The position numbers and the translations under genes were made by a program. Positions 1 to 7,816 of a DNA stretch of 45,135 bases are shown one piece after another. The notes below the pieces were generated by a model, which saw only the letters and a list, made by a program, of their open reading frames with translations, was not told where the DNA came from and searched no databases. The DNA is taken from the NCBI GenBank assembly GCA_003162425.1, contig PMOK01000066.1:1-45135 (forward strand), read 5' to 3'. The DNA is from Bryobacterales bacterium. Its GTDB lineage: Bacteria; Acidobacteriota; Terriglobia; Bryobacterales; Bryobacteraceae. Each line of letters starts with the position of its first letter. Position 1 is the first letter of the stretch.

Positions 1-310
1 GTCGGGCGATTGTGTTCTTGTAGTGCCGAGCGGCGGACCGTAAAACAGGCCCGGGTTCGGCGGCGTGCAGGATGGCATCCACAAACGTCTCGGTCTCGCG
101 TGCGCTCAGAATCAACATCGCTCTTTCTTCGATGGTGCGTTCGGCAGCGGCTTCCGCGCTATGCAAGACGAAGTCCGTCATAGTTCGGCCCTCAAGATCG
201 GCTGCTTTTTGAATGAGTACCTTTTGTTCCGCGTTCAGGCGCGCGTCAAAGCGATAGGCTTTTGCCTTCAGCGCGTTGTGTTTGCGTCGTTTTAGAGCCG
301 GCTGACTCAC
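1..310 (-). CDS. TacA-type (DUF1778) antitoxin, partial at the window edge
   Basis: The minus strand reads in from a GTG at 310 and is still open at base 1, giving 103 residues. The N-terminal half has a basic start (KRRKHNALKAKAYRFDARL), then AEQKVLIQKAADLEGRTMTD and a helix with HSAEAAAERTI. This is the pattern of DUF1778 ribbon-helix-helix antitoxins (TacA family), which neutralise GNAT acetyltransferase toxins that acetylate charged tRNA and which repress their own operon. The toxin gene would be expected beyond the left edge, so pairing cannot be checked here. The start was chosen because the RHH strand follows closely and a promoter/operator lies just upstream. The ribosome site (AGGTAA) is weak. 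The family call is firm; partner identity is inference. Confidence 0.75.
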   Translation of the reverse strand, partial: MSQPALKRRKHNALKAKAYRFDARLNAEQKVLIQKAADLEGRTMTDFVLHSAEAAAERTIEERAMLILSARETETFVDAILHAAEPGPVLRSAARHYKNTIAR

Positions 311-331
311 CGTCGGTTACCTATTCAAAGC

Positions 332-357
332 GTACGGTAAATATACGTACATGTCAA
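332..357 (-). promoter_or_regulatory. Promoter with overlapping inverted repeat for the TacA-type operon
   Basis: On the minus strand a perfect TTGACA (-35, bases 357-352) is followed after 17 nt by TACGCT, a weak -10. Between and over these lie inverted arms GTACG (332-336) and CGTAC (346-350) separated by 9 nt. RHH antitoxins bind such palindromes in their own promoters, so autorepression is a reasonable inference. Confidence 0.5.
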
Positions 358-432
358 GAAGCTCCTTTCTGCGGGCGACTTTTGGAAAGAAGCCCTTGGC
401 GCTGGAAGCAAAGGACTGATACGCTTGGCTCA

Positions 433-1302
433 GTGGAAATACCGCGTTCGATTCAGCGCATCGAGCCGTTTCCTGAATGTGCGCTTGCCATTCTGAACAG
501 AATTCCCCCGCGGGCGAGCGAGCTTGACCAGCTTCAAGGTCTGCTGGAAGAACACCCACACGTGCTGCACTCAGTGGATCAGATTGCGGTCGCATCAGGA
601 AAATACGACGAGGGCGCCTCCCTCGATTCCGCGGCCATCATTGACCGCATTGGCGCCGCCGAGTTGATTGAGATCGCGATTACGCTGCTGGTGCGAGGAT
701 ATCTGCATCGCGCCTTAAGTGTCTTGGAGGATCGGCGCTATTGGCGCTACACGCTAGCCTGCGCGGTCTGCTGCCAGGAGATCGCTCCGCCCGGCGAGGA
801 GAACCGCCTGATCGCCTACGTTTCCGGATTGCTTCACGATATCGGACGGCTTGCCTTGATCGCAGCTTATCCTGACAAGTACGCAAATCTGTTGACGCTC
901 ATCGACAGGATGTTCCGGGACAATACGGGATTCGACTTGCTGGCGCGTGAGGAAATGCTGTTTGGCATGGATCATTTCGCCACCGGGTCGTGGCTCGCCT
1001 CCACCTGGGGCCTGCCGCCTTGGTTGTGCGCCGTTACCGGCAAGTTCGATGAAAAAGCTTCTGGTGAGTATCGAACGTTGGTAGTAACTATCCGATCCGG
1101 AACGCGCCTGGCCCACTCGCTCGGGTTTGGCTATCTTGAGGCCGCTCCCCGCGGCGATATAGAAGAAATCATGAGCCAGATTCCCGAAACTTGGGAGCGC
1201 TGGAAGACATTGGATTATTGGAAACACGGTGAAGAGCATTTGTGCGGCAAGATCCAATCGAAACAGAGCTTGTACGCTCTTGCGGAACCGGAAGACGAGT
1301 GA
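433..1302 (+). CDS. HDOD domain protein
   Basis: 289 residues from a GTG start. The HDOD fold begins at the N-terminus (VEIPRSIQRIEPFPECALAIL) and the central part carries GLLHDIGRLALI, the degenerate HD motif of this family, followed by an alpha-helical tail. HDOD proteins are usually signalling or scaffold proteins linked to motility, stress and second-messenger control; most lack phosphodiesterase activity. The frame stays open upstream to 262, but that stretch overlaps the divergent antitoxin gene and has no family similarity, so GTG 433 was preferred. AAAGGA lies 18 nt upstream, which is far for a ribosome site. It sits directly before motAB on the same strand, compatible with a motility or surface-signalling role, but this is inference. 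Confidence 0.7.
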   Translation: MEIPRSIQRIEPFPECALAILNRIPPRASELDQLQGLLEEHPHVLHSVDQIAVASGKYDEGASLDSAAIIDRIGAAELIEIAITLLVRGYLHRALSVLEDRRYWRYTLACAVCCQEIAPPGEENRLIAYVSGLLHDIGRLALIAAYPDKYANLLTLIDRMFRDNTGFDLLAREEMLFGMDHFATGSWLASTWGLPPWLCAVTGKFDEKASGEYRTLVVTIRSGTRLAHSLGFGYLEAAPRGDIEEIMSQIPETWERWKTLDYWKHGEEHLCGKIQSKQSLYALAEPEDE

Positions 1303-1429
1303 ACCTCAGCCGCTCTGCGGCTCCCTAACTGCCGCGCGTTCCGATCCCCCTCATTTGCGGGTATCGCCCACGCTCCGCTTCATGCCGATTAAAGATCTAC
1401 CAAGATCGCATGCGGAGACTCGGCTAGGA

Positions 1430-2308
1430 ATGTTCCCCATCATAGGTATAGTGGTCGTCTTTGCCTGTATCGCGGGCGGTTACCTCATCGAAAAGGGTAA
1501 CCTCCTGGTGCTGATGCAGCCTGCCGAGCTGCTCATTATCCTGGGCGCGGCTATCGGGACGGTTCTGATCGGAAATCCGCCGCACCTGTTGAAGGCGATC
1601 GTGTCGAGCGTTTTCGGGGTTTTCAAGAGCAGCCGCTACACTGCCGCTATCTACCTGGACACGCTGCGCTTCTTGAACGACTTCTTCGCCACTTCGCGCA
1701 AGAACGGTTTAACCGCGCTCGAAAAGGACCTGGATGAGCCGGACAAAAGCGAGCTGTTCAAGCGCCATCCTACCTTCGCCAGCGACAAGCACGCCATGCA
1801 TTTCTTTTGCGACACGATGCGGACGTTTCTGGCCGGCGGCGTGGATGTTCACGACCTGGATCAAGTGATGGAGACAGACCTGGAGGTTCTCCATAAACAA
1901 AACCGTTTGCCGGCCAGCGCTTTGAACACCATGGCAGACAGCCTGCCGGGACTGGGAATTGTTGCCGCGGTTCTTGGCGTGGTAATCACGATGGGCTCGC
2001 TGGGAGGTCCGCCGGAAGAGATCGGTCACAAGGTTGCTGCGGCGCTGGTGGGAACGTTCCTGGGTATTCTGCTTTGCTACGGATTCCTGGGCCCGATTGC
2101 TGCGAATATCAAGAAGCAGAATGACACCGAAGGCGATTACTTCTTGTGTCTTCGTATGGGATTGCTGGCATATATGAAGGGCGTGTCGCCACTGCTGGCG
2201 CTTGAGGCGGCCCGGCGCGCCATACCACACTACGTTCGGCCGACATTTCTCGAAATGGACACGGCCTGCCGTAAGCAATCGGGGCCGGCTAAAGCCGAGG
2301 CAGCATGA
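1430..2308 (+). CDS. motA: Flagellar motor stator protein MotA
   Basis: 292 residues, the normal length for MotA. It begins with the typical IIGIVVVFACIAGGYLIEKG membrane segment, has a second segment (AELLIILGAAIGTVLIG), a long charged cytoplasmic loop, and the paired late segments LPGLGIVAAVLGVVITM and HKVAAALVGTFLGILLCYGFLGPIA that surround the proton channel. MotA and MotB form the ion-conducting stator that drives flagellar rotation. ATG 1430 was chosen over an in-frame ATG at 1382 because family members start close to the first membrane segment. The stop overlaps the motB start by 4 nt (ATGA), indicating translational coupling. No flagellar structural gene is in the window, so the rotor it serves is not visible. 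Confidence 0.9.
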   Translation: MFPIIGIVVVFACIAGGYLIEKGNLLVLMQPAELLIILGAAIGTVLIGNPPHLLKAIVSSVFGVFKSSRYTAAIYLDTLRFLNDFFATSRKNGLTALEKDLDEPDKSELFKRHPTFASDKHAMHFFCDTMRTFLAGGVDVHDLDQVMETDLEVLHKQNRLPASALNTMADSLPGLGIVAAVLGVVITMGSLGGPPEEIGHKVAAALVGTFLGILLCYGFLGPIAANIKKQNDTEGDYFLCLRMGLLAYMKGVSPLLALEAARRAIPHYVRPTFLEMDTACRKQSGPAKAEAA

Positions 2309-3108
2309 GCGCCAAGTCAGCCCATCCGCGCATAATCATCGTCAAAAAGCATGTGGCGGGCCATGACGAGGAGCACGGCGGCGCATGGAAGGTGGCGTAC
2401 GCCGACTTCGTGACCGCCATGATGGCGCTTTTCATTGTGCTGTGGCTCTTGAGCGCCAGCGAGAAGGTACAGAAAGCGGTGGGAGGATACTTTCAGGATC
2501 CCACCGGGAAAGGGCGTCAAACAGGTTCCACTACGGCCGGCGTCGGAGAGACGCTTACGTTGAATCAGAGCCAACTGCAGCAGCTCAAACAGAAGCTTGA
2601 ACAGGCGATGCGCCAGATTCCGGCGTTTCAAAACATGGCGAAACAGATTCGAATGACCATCACCGCCGAAGGGCTGCGCATCGATTTGCTCGAGACCCAG
2701 CGTGGGCTCTTTTTTGAAACGGGGAATCCGAGGCCGACCGAAGCGGGCACCGAACTGATAAGACTTCTGGGCGGGGAATTGTTGAAATTGCCGAACAAAG
2801 TGGCCATTGAAGGTCATACGGATTCAACTCCCTATGGACGTACCGATTATTCGAACTGGGAGCTATCCGCCGATCGCGCCAACTCCGCCCGCAGAATTCT
2901 GACAGGAGCCGGCGTCAACGATGACCGGATCAGCCAGGTACGCGGCTTCGCGGATCAACGCCTTCTGTTGAAGGCCGAGCCCAATAACCCATCCAACCGC
3001 CGGATCTCGATCATCGTGCGAAATTTGGGGCTCGATCAGCAGGAAGAAACTTCCGCCCAGACGCAAGTGGAGCCGAAAAAGGCTCCGGATCCGGTGGCCA
3101 AGAAATAA
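2305..3108 (+). CDS. motB: Flagellar motor stator protein MotB (OmpA-like)
   Basis: 267 residues. A basic N-terminus leads into AWKVAYADFVTAMMALFIVLWLL, the single membrane helix with the conserved proton-accepting Asp (D34). A linker/plug region with Gln-rich helix follows, and the C-terminal half is an OmpA-like peptidoglycan-binding domain (VAIEGHTDSTPYGR, then NWELSADRANSARRIL and NRRISI). It anchors the MotA-MotB stator to the cell wall. It starts inside the motA stop codon (ATGA overlap). The C-terminal tail after the OmpA domain is short and Lys/Pro-rich. Complete, with all key residues present. Confidence 0.92.
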   Translation: MSAKSAHPRIIIVKKHVAGHDEEHGGAWKVAYADFVTAMMALFIVLWLLSASEKVQKAVGGYFQDPTGKGRQTGSTTAGVGETLTLNQSQLQQLKQKLEQAMRQIPAFQNMAKQIRMTITAEGLRIDLLETQRGLFFETGNPRPTEAGTELIRLLGGELLKLPNKVAIEGHTDSTPYGRTDYSNWELSADRANSARRILTGAGVNDDRISQVRGFADQRLLLKAEPNNPSNRRISIIVRNLGLDQQEETSAQTQVEPKKAPDPVAKK

Positions 3109-3118
3109 CCGCCGGTTC

Positions 3119-3541
3119 TCATCTCTCCGGGGGAAAGACAAACGGAGCCGGTGAGATTCCGAAGAACTGCCCGAGCTTCACAGCCTGGCTCTTAGTCACC
3201 TGGCGAGTTCCCGAGAGAATCTCAGATACGCGGCTCTTGCCCAGAACGCTCCAAAGGTCTTTCGGAGTCTGCCGGCGCTGATCTAACAAGAATCTGATCA
3301 ACTCCGCTGGAGTAGCCGCCTTCCGCCGGTACCTCCGACGCTCGAAGTCTTCAGAAAGCTGCGCCAGCAGTTCCAGGAGCGCGTCTTCCTCTGGCGACCG
3401 CGCCGCTTTTCTCATGAGCGCTTCAATCTTAGGCAACAACCGCTCGTTCTGTTCCTCGGTCTTGACCACTACGGGGTGAAGCTTCGCCAGCAATTGACCA
3501 TAGTAATTCTCATTAAGCTTTGGAATCGTTGATGTTGCCAT
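3119..3541 (-). CDS. higA: HigA-type antitoxin, helix-turn-helix
   Basis: 140 residues from ATG 3541; a GTG at 3550 in frame is an alternative. The N-terminal half is a charged helical region (LPKIEALMRKA, EDALLELLAQLSEDFERRRYR). The C-terminal half is an XRE/HTH domain: AELIRFLLDQRRQTPKDLWSVLGKSRVSEILSGTRQVTKSQAVKLGQFF. This matches the longer HigA antitoxins that pair with HigB RelE-fold toxins and repress the operon. The stop of the toxin gene and this ATG overlap as TGATG, so translation is coupled, with toxin first and antitoxin second, the usual hig order. Its stop is 10 nt from the motB stop on the opposite strand. Confidence 0.85.
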   Translation of the reverse strand: MATSTIPKLNENYYGQLLAKLHPVVVKTEEQNERLLPKIEALMRKAARSPEEDALLELLAQLSEDFERRRYRRKAATPAELIRFLLDQRRQTPKDLWSVLGKSRVSEILSGTRQVTKSQAVKLGQFFGISPAPFVFPPER

Positions 3542-3825
3542 CACTTCCACCCACCTTTGTCGTAATCCTGGTGCGTGAGCACGTGGGTTATCAACACTGT
3601 CTGGAGCCCGTGGTCAACAACGGAAATCAACCTGAACTTGTTGGCTCCTATGTTGAACACCGTTCTACCCTCCACGAAACTCACTGAGCCGAAAGTACGC
3701 TTTAGCTCCGCAGGATTCTTCCATGAACCTGGCCTAACCGCAGTTTCCCAACTGCGTAACGGGCTCTTCGCGTTACTAAGTATTTTGGCGAACTCGATCA
3801 ACTTGCGTCCACCGAGAAGTCTCAC
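3541..3825 (-). CDS. higB: HigB-type mRNA interferase toxin
   Basis: 94 residues from GTG 3825. The RelE-like HigB signature is clear: RKLIEFAKI, SPLRSWETAVR, WKNPAELKRTF, GANKFRLISVV and the C-terminal THVLTHQDYDKGGWK. Such toxins cleave mRNA on the ribosome. An in-frame ATG at 3843 would add six residues, but it lies inside the operator-like palindrome 3836-3852. HigB proteins usually begin within a few residues of the RKL motif, so GTG 3825 is preferred, although no strong ribosome site precedes it. It forms a two-gene operon with the antitoxin downstream. No key residue appears to be lost. Confidence 0.85.
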   Translation of the reverse strand: MRLLGGRKLIEFAKILSNAKSPLRSWETAVRPGSWKNPAELKRTFGSVSFVEGRTVFNIGANKFRLISVVDHGLQTVLITHVLTHQDYDKGGWK

Positions 3826-3835
3826 CTGTCTGCAT

Positions 3836-3863
3836 GTTCCCATATTGGGAACGTGAGTGTCAA
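3836..3863 (-). promoter_or_regulatory. higBA operator palindrome with -35 box
   Basis: Perfect 7-bp arms GTTCCCA (3836-3842) and TGGGAAC (3846-3852) flank a 3-nt centre, immediately upstream of the toxin start. On the minus strand TTGACA (3863-3858) precedes it, so a bound antitoxin dimer would cover the core promoter. No good -10 is visible at normal spacing; AATATG inside the palindrome is the best candidate. Confidence 0.5.
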
Positions 3864-4026
3864 GTCAGCTTGGGAAAGTGCCTTCGACGGGCACCGGATG
3901 TCGCAAATGGTATTCGTCCGAGTTCATTGTATGTGGCGTCAGGCGCCGGAACTTCTCAATATTTCGACGCGGAAAGAGAAGGAAATTGCGCGCTGCATCG
4001 CGGTGTGACAATGTAATACATTTATA

Positions 4027-4055
4027 TTGACAATCGCAGAGTCCATTGGTAGTAT
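4027..4055 (+). promoter_or_regulatory. Strong sigma-70-like promoter ahead of the exopolysaccharide operon
   Basis: TTGACA (4027-4032), exactly 17 nt, then TAGTAT (4050-4055). This is the best -35/-10 pair noticed in the window. It points at the ribbon-helix-helix gene and polysaccharide genes and would start transcription near 4062, leaving a leader of about 200 nt. Confidence 0.55.
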
Positions 4056-4259
4056 TTTCTTGTCAGTTTACTTATCTGCGCTCTCACGCAATATTGTCTT
4101 GAAATTGCGTGCCCTCCCGAGCGACGTCCCCGGACAACGATTTGAGTAAACTCCCGATGCGCGATGTTCAACGCTTACGGGCGTAGTGCAGTCGCACTTT
4201 CAAAAAGCTTCCAATGTGACTGAAAGGGCGGTAGCTTGTGCTCCACGATCGAGGCGCTC
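4056..4259 (+). other. Untranslated leader of the exopolysaccharide operon
   Basis: The 3.85-4.26 kb gap holds no convincing gene. The part after the promoter could fold: AGTTTACT (4065-4072) pairs perfectly with AGTAAACT (4145-4152), and AGTGC (4185-4189) pairs with GCACT (4194-4198) around a 4-nt loop. No known riboswitch consensus was recognised. Whether the leader is regulatory is unproven. Confidence 0.3.
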
Positions 4260-4538
4260 ATGAACCTGACGATCCGCAAAAGCAAAATGATCAGCTTTCG
4301 CCTCTCGCCTGAGGAATATCAGACGCTGAAGGACACCTGCGAACTACAGGGAGTGCGCAGCATCTCCGACCTGGCGCGCACGGCTATGCAGAAGTTGATT
4401 GCGTCCGGTTGGCAACCAGTCCCCTTGTCCGACGAGGTGCGGGACCTCCGGAATCGGGTACGAATGCTCTCGCTTCAATTAGACCAGCTCTCCACGGCCG
4501 TCCACCGCGGGCGGGGCAACGGGGAGGAGGGTGGGTAA
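4260..4538 (+). CDS. Ribbon-helix-helix-like small protein leading the polysaccharide operon
   Basis: 92 residues. After a short basic start comes MISFRLSPEEYQTLKDTCELQ, then GVRSISDLARTAMQKLI, the strand-helix-helix layout of Arc/MetJ-type DNA-binding proteins. A short coiled-coil-like tail follows (VRDLRNRVRMLSLQLDQLST). ATG 4260 is preceded by GAGG five bases upstream; a TTG at 4236 is a possible longer start. It lies 4 nt before the export gene, so it is probably co-transcribed with it and may regulate the locus or bind another target. Function beyond DNA-binding fold is inference. Confidence 0.65.
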   Translation: MNLTIRKSKMISFRLSPEEYQTLKDTCELQGVRSISDLARTAMQKLIASGWQPVPLSDEVRDLRNRVRMLSLQLDQLSTAVHRGRGNGEEGG

Positions 4539-4542
4539 TCGA

Positions 4543-5505
4543 ATGACAATCGCGCGGTTGCTTTTTGTATCACTGGCGTTTCACGCGACACTGGCGGCCG
4601 CACCGCAGCAAACGGTGCCTTCCTCCGAGATCAATGGGGCCAACCTGCCGGCGCTACCGGTTGGCCCGGAAGATTTGATCGCCGTGTCGGTTTACGGGTC
4701 CCCGGAATTGAGTCGCACATTGCGCGTTTCCGAAGATGGTCACATCCGCTTGCCCATGTTGAGAGAGCCCATCAAGGTAATAGGCCTGATGCCATCCGCT
4801 ATCGAGGCAGTGATAGCCCAAGCTCTGGTTTCCGAGCAGGTCCTGGTTGATCCGGCGGTGACGGTGATCATCGTCGAGTATCGCAGCCATCCAATATCGG
4901 TGGCAGGTGCGGTGCGAAAGCCGGTTACCTTCCAGGCTTACGGCAACGTGACGGTGTTGGATGCGCTGGCGCGCGCCGAGGGATTGGCGCCGGATGCCGG
5001 GCCAGAGATCCTGGTCTCGCGCCTGCACAAGGACGACGATGGCAGAGTGCGCACTTTGGTTCAACGCATTCCGGTGCGTGGCTTAATTGACGCCGCCGAT
5101 CCCGAGCTGAATTTGAAGCTGGAAGGCGGCGAGGAGATCCGGGTGCCGGAAGCGGGCAAGGTCTTCGTGCTGGGCAATGTCAAAAAGCCCGGAGCGTTTC
5201 CGGTGAACGATGCTAGCGACACCACCGTTTTGAAAATGCTGGCCTTGTCCGAGGGACTGATGTCGTTCACCAGCAAGGTTGCCTACATTTACCGGAGGGA
5301 GGGTGGAACCGGAGGGAAGAAAAACGAGATTGAAATCCCGCTGCAGAAAATTGTGCATCGCAAAGCGCCGGACGTGACGCTGCAAGCCAACGATATCCTC
5401 TATATACCGGACGATTCCGGCAGGCGCGCCACCGCCACGGTTCTGGATCGCATAGCGGGCTTCGGATCCGCCACAGCCAGTGGAGTTCTCATCTACAAGC
5501 ACTGA
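4543..5505 (+). CDS. Polysaccharide export outer-membrane protein (Wza type)
   Basis: 320 residues from ATG 4543, with a purine-rich ribosome site (GGAGGAGGG) upstream. A signal peptide (ARLLFVSLAFHATLAAA) leads to the Poly_export domain (VGPEDLIAVSVYGSPELSRTLRVSEDGHI...) and two SLBB-like domains (PISVAGAVRKPVTFQ and VFVLGNVKKPGAFPV). Proteins of this family form the outer-membrane channel for capsule or exopolysaccharide export and work with a Wzc-type co-polymerase, here the next gene. No lipobox cysteine follows the signal sequence, unlike E. coli Wza. A GTG at 4531 could add four residues. Confidence 0.88.
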   Translation: MTIARLLFVSLAFHATLAAAPQQTVPSSEINGANLPALPVGPEDLIAVSVYGSPELSRTLRVSEDGHIRLPMLREPIKVIGLMPSAIEAVIAQALVSEQVLVDPAVTVIIVEYRSHPISVAGAVRKPVTFQAYGNVTVLDALARAEGLAPDAGPEILVSRLHKDDDGRVRTLVQRIPVRGLIDAADPELNLKLEGGEEIRVPEAGKVFVLGNVKKPGAFPVNDASDTTVLKMLALSEGLMSFTSKVAYIYRREGGTGGKKNEIEIPLQKIVHRKAPDVTLQANDILYIPDDSGRRATATVLDRIAGFGSATASGVLIYKH

Positions 5506-5521
5506 GGCGTGCTCCGCCAGG

Positions 5522-7816
5522 ATGCAGGAAATTAATCCGCCACTCCCGCCGCCGCTTCCGGAAGCGAATTTACCCGCCGCGCTGCATCGCGAGCCGGGCC
5601 AGCCCGTAGCCGCGTGGCAATATCAGGTTCCGCCGTCCGTTTACTCGGAGCCCGACCTGGAGCAACCAGGTGTTCCACTCTCTCATTATCTTTGGATTCT
5701 CCGGCGCCACCGCTACAAGATCATGGCCTTCGTAGCGGTCTGTGTTTTCGGTACTTATTTCATTAGTACGCGGCTGGTTCCTATCTACGAAGCTGTCACT
5801 ACCGTTGACGTGGACCGTCAAGCTCCTCCAGGTATCGTGGGCCAGGATTCCCAGCGCGCCGGCGGACTCAACGACGCGGATCAATTCCTGGCCACGCAGA
5901 TCAAGCTCATACAGTCCGATTCGGTGCTGCGGCCGGTAGCGGAAAAGTATAACTTGCTGGAACGCGAGAAGCAATTTCGAGATGACGTTCCCAAGGAGTC
6001 CACTGCCAATGCGCCGGTGTTGTTGAAGAAACTCAGGGTCACGCGTCCCCCCAATACTTACTTGCTGCTGATCAGCTACCGCTCAGCAGAAGCAATTTTG
6101 GCGGCCGAGGTGGCGAATGCCATCGCCAATTCGTACATCGAGCACACCTACAACATCCGCATCCGCTCTTCCTCCAGCCTGGCCAGTTTCATGGAAAAGC
6201 AGATCGAGGAGCTGCGCGCCAAGATGGAAGTGTCCAGCGCCGCTCTCTTGAGATTTGAGCGCGAGATGAACATCATCAACCCTGAGGAGAAGACCAACAT
6301 CCTCTCAGCGAGATTGCTGCAGTTGAACACCGAGTACACCACCGCACAGGGCGACCGTGTTCGCAAGGAAGTGGCCTATCAAACCGCCAAGACCGGGACC
6401 ATTGAAGCGGCCATGAGTTCCACACAGGGCGAAACTCTCAAGAAGCTCATGGAGCGCCATAATGAGGCCGCCCAGAAGTTCAGCCAGATCAAGGAACAGT
6501 ATGGGGCCCGCCACCAGGAGTACAAAAAGGCGGATGCAGAAGTGAGAGAGCTGAGCCAGCAGGTTGAGGCGGGACGGCGGAACATTCTGAAGCAGGCGGA
6601 GCTTGAATACCAGGAGTCCGCCCATCGCGAAGACATTTTGAGGCATGCCGTGGCGGAGAGCAAGGCCGAGTACGACAAGATCAACGCTCGCAGCTTCGAA
6701 TATCAGCAGTTGAAGCGCGAGGCCGAGGCTGACAAGCAGCTCTACGAGGAATTGGTTCGCAAGATCAGGGAGTCCAGCATCAATGCTGGCTTTCAGAGCA
6801 ATTCCATTCGCCTGGCGGACAGTGCGCGCCCCCCGGTGAAGCCCGTATTTCCAAACATGCCGCTGAACTTGACGCTGGCCTTGCTATTCTCGGCGATGGC
6901 GGCGGTAGCCGCGGCGGTTGCCTCGGATGCGATGGATAAGACCATCCGCGATCCGGAACAAATCGCCCAAACGCTGAATGTGGAGGTGTTGGGTTCGCTT
7001 CCCATGGTCCGGGAGAAGGAGTTCCGCCCGCGTCTGGCAGCCGTGGCAAATCCACAGGGCAAACCGCCTGGCACGGCGCTGGTGCTCAGCAGCAATGGAC
7101 ATCGAGCGTCAAGAGCTTTAGCGAGTGGCAGCCTGACCCTGTTTGAAGAATCCATGCGTACGCTGCACAGTTCGATACTTCTGAGTGACTTGGACCAAGG
7201 TGTCCACAGTCTGCTGGTCACCAGCACCGCGCCCGGGGAAGGGAAGTCCACCACGGCGGCATACTTGGCCATCAGCAACGCCGAACAAGGCCACTCCACA
7301 TTGCTTATTGACGGGGACCTTCGCCGGCCCAGCATCCACCGCATCTTCGGCATCTCATCCACAACCGGGCTGTCCAGCGTGTTATTGGAGCAGACCCCGT
7401 GGCGCCAAGCTGTCGCGAAATTGGAAAGCCATCCGAACCTGGACATCCTGCCGGCGGGTCCTTCGTCCCGCCGCGCGCCAGACCTGGTGGCGAGGGGTTT
7501 GGAAGCCATGGTGGAAGAGGCCAGTCGCGAATATTCCATGATCGTCATCGACTCGCCGCCGTTTCTCAACTTCGCTGAGCCGTTGCGCATGTCAACCATC
7601 GTGGATGGTGTGCTGCTGGTAACTGTGGCAGGGCAAACCGACCGGCAAGCAGTTGCGTCCGTCGTAGCGACTCTGAAACGCGTTCGCGCGAATGTAGTGG
7701 GGCTGGTGCTCAATAAAGTGACGAGAGATCTTACAGAGCATTACCACTATTACGGTTATTACGGGTATTACGGAAAGAAATACGCTTCGTATTACGGCGA
7801 TGGAGGCCAACCCTAA
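5522..7816 (+). CDS. Polysaccharide co-polymerase / tyrosine autokinase (Wzc/BY-kinase)
   Basis: 764 residues. A Pro-rich N-terminus precedes the Wzz domain (SHYLWILRRHRYKIMAF and first membrane helix near residues 67-88). A long periplasmic coiled coil runs over roughly residues 200-410, and the second helix is at about 440-465. The C-terminal BY-kinase has Walker A (STAPGEGKSTTAAYLA, ~566-580), Walker A' (LLIDGDLRRP, ~595) and Walker B (MIVIDSPP, ~672). The extreme C-terminus is the autophosphorylation cluster with ten tyrosines (HYHYYGYYGYYG, then KKYASYYG). It controls chain length and export through cycles of phosphorylation, reversed by a CpsB/Wzb phosphatase; a CpsB gene is at 19006. 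ATG 5522 was chosen; GTG 5480 would overlap the export gene. Confidence 0.92.
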   Translation: MQEINPPLPPPLPEANLPAALHREPGQPVAAWQYQVPPSVYSEPDLEQPGVPLSHYLWILRRHRYKIMAFVAVCVFGTYFISTRLVPIYEAVTTVDVDRQAPPGIVGQDSQRAGGLNDADQFLATQIKLIQSDSVLRPVAEKYNLLEREKQFRDDVPKESTANAPVLLKKLRVTRPPNTYLLLISYRSAEAILAAEVANAIANSYIEHTYNIRIRSSSSLASFMEKQIEELRAKMEVSSAALLRFEREMNIINPEEKTNILSARLLQLNTEYTTAQGDRVRKEVAYQTAKTGTIEAAMSSTQGETLKKLMERHNEAAQKFSQIKEQYGARHQEYKKADAEVRELSQQVEAGRRNILKQAELEYQESAHREDILRHAVAESKAEYDKINARSFEYQQLKREAEADKQLYEELVRKIRESSINAGFQSNSIRLADSARPPVKPVFPNMPLNLTLALLFSAMAAVAAAVASDAMDKTIRDPEQIAQTLNVEVLGSLPMVREKEFRPRLAAVANPQGKPPGTALVLSSNGHRASRALASGSLTLFEESMRTLHSSILLSDLDQGVHSLLVTSTAPGEGKSTTAAYLAISNAEQGHSTLLIDGDLRRPSIHRIFGISSTTGLSSVLLEQTPWRQAVAKLESHPNLDILPAGPSSRRAPDLVARGLEAMVEEASREYSMIVIDSPPFLNFAEPLRMSTIVDGVLLVTVAGQTDRQAVASVVATLKRVRANVVGLVLNKVTRDLTEHYHYYGYYGYYGKKYASYYGDGGQP

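Noticed and set aside
3834..4016. A 60-codon open frame beside the higBA promoter.
   Set aside because: It starts inside the operator palindrome, has no ribosome site and no recognisable features.
4056..4259. A cyclic-di-GMP or other known riboswitch in the polysaccharide leader.
   Set aside because: No match to a riboswitch consensus I can recall; only simple pairings are visible.
6793..7713. A 306-codon open frame antisense to the tyrosine autokinase.
   Set aside because: It mirrors the kinase codons (Ser/Arg-rich low-complexity translation) and has no recognisable domain or ribosome site.
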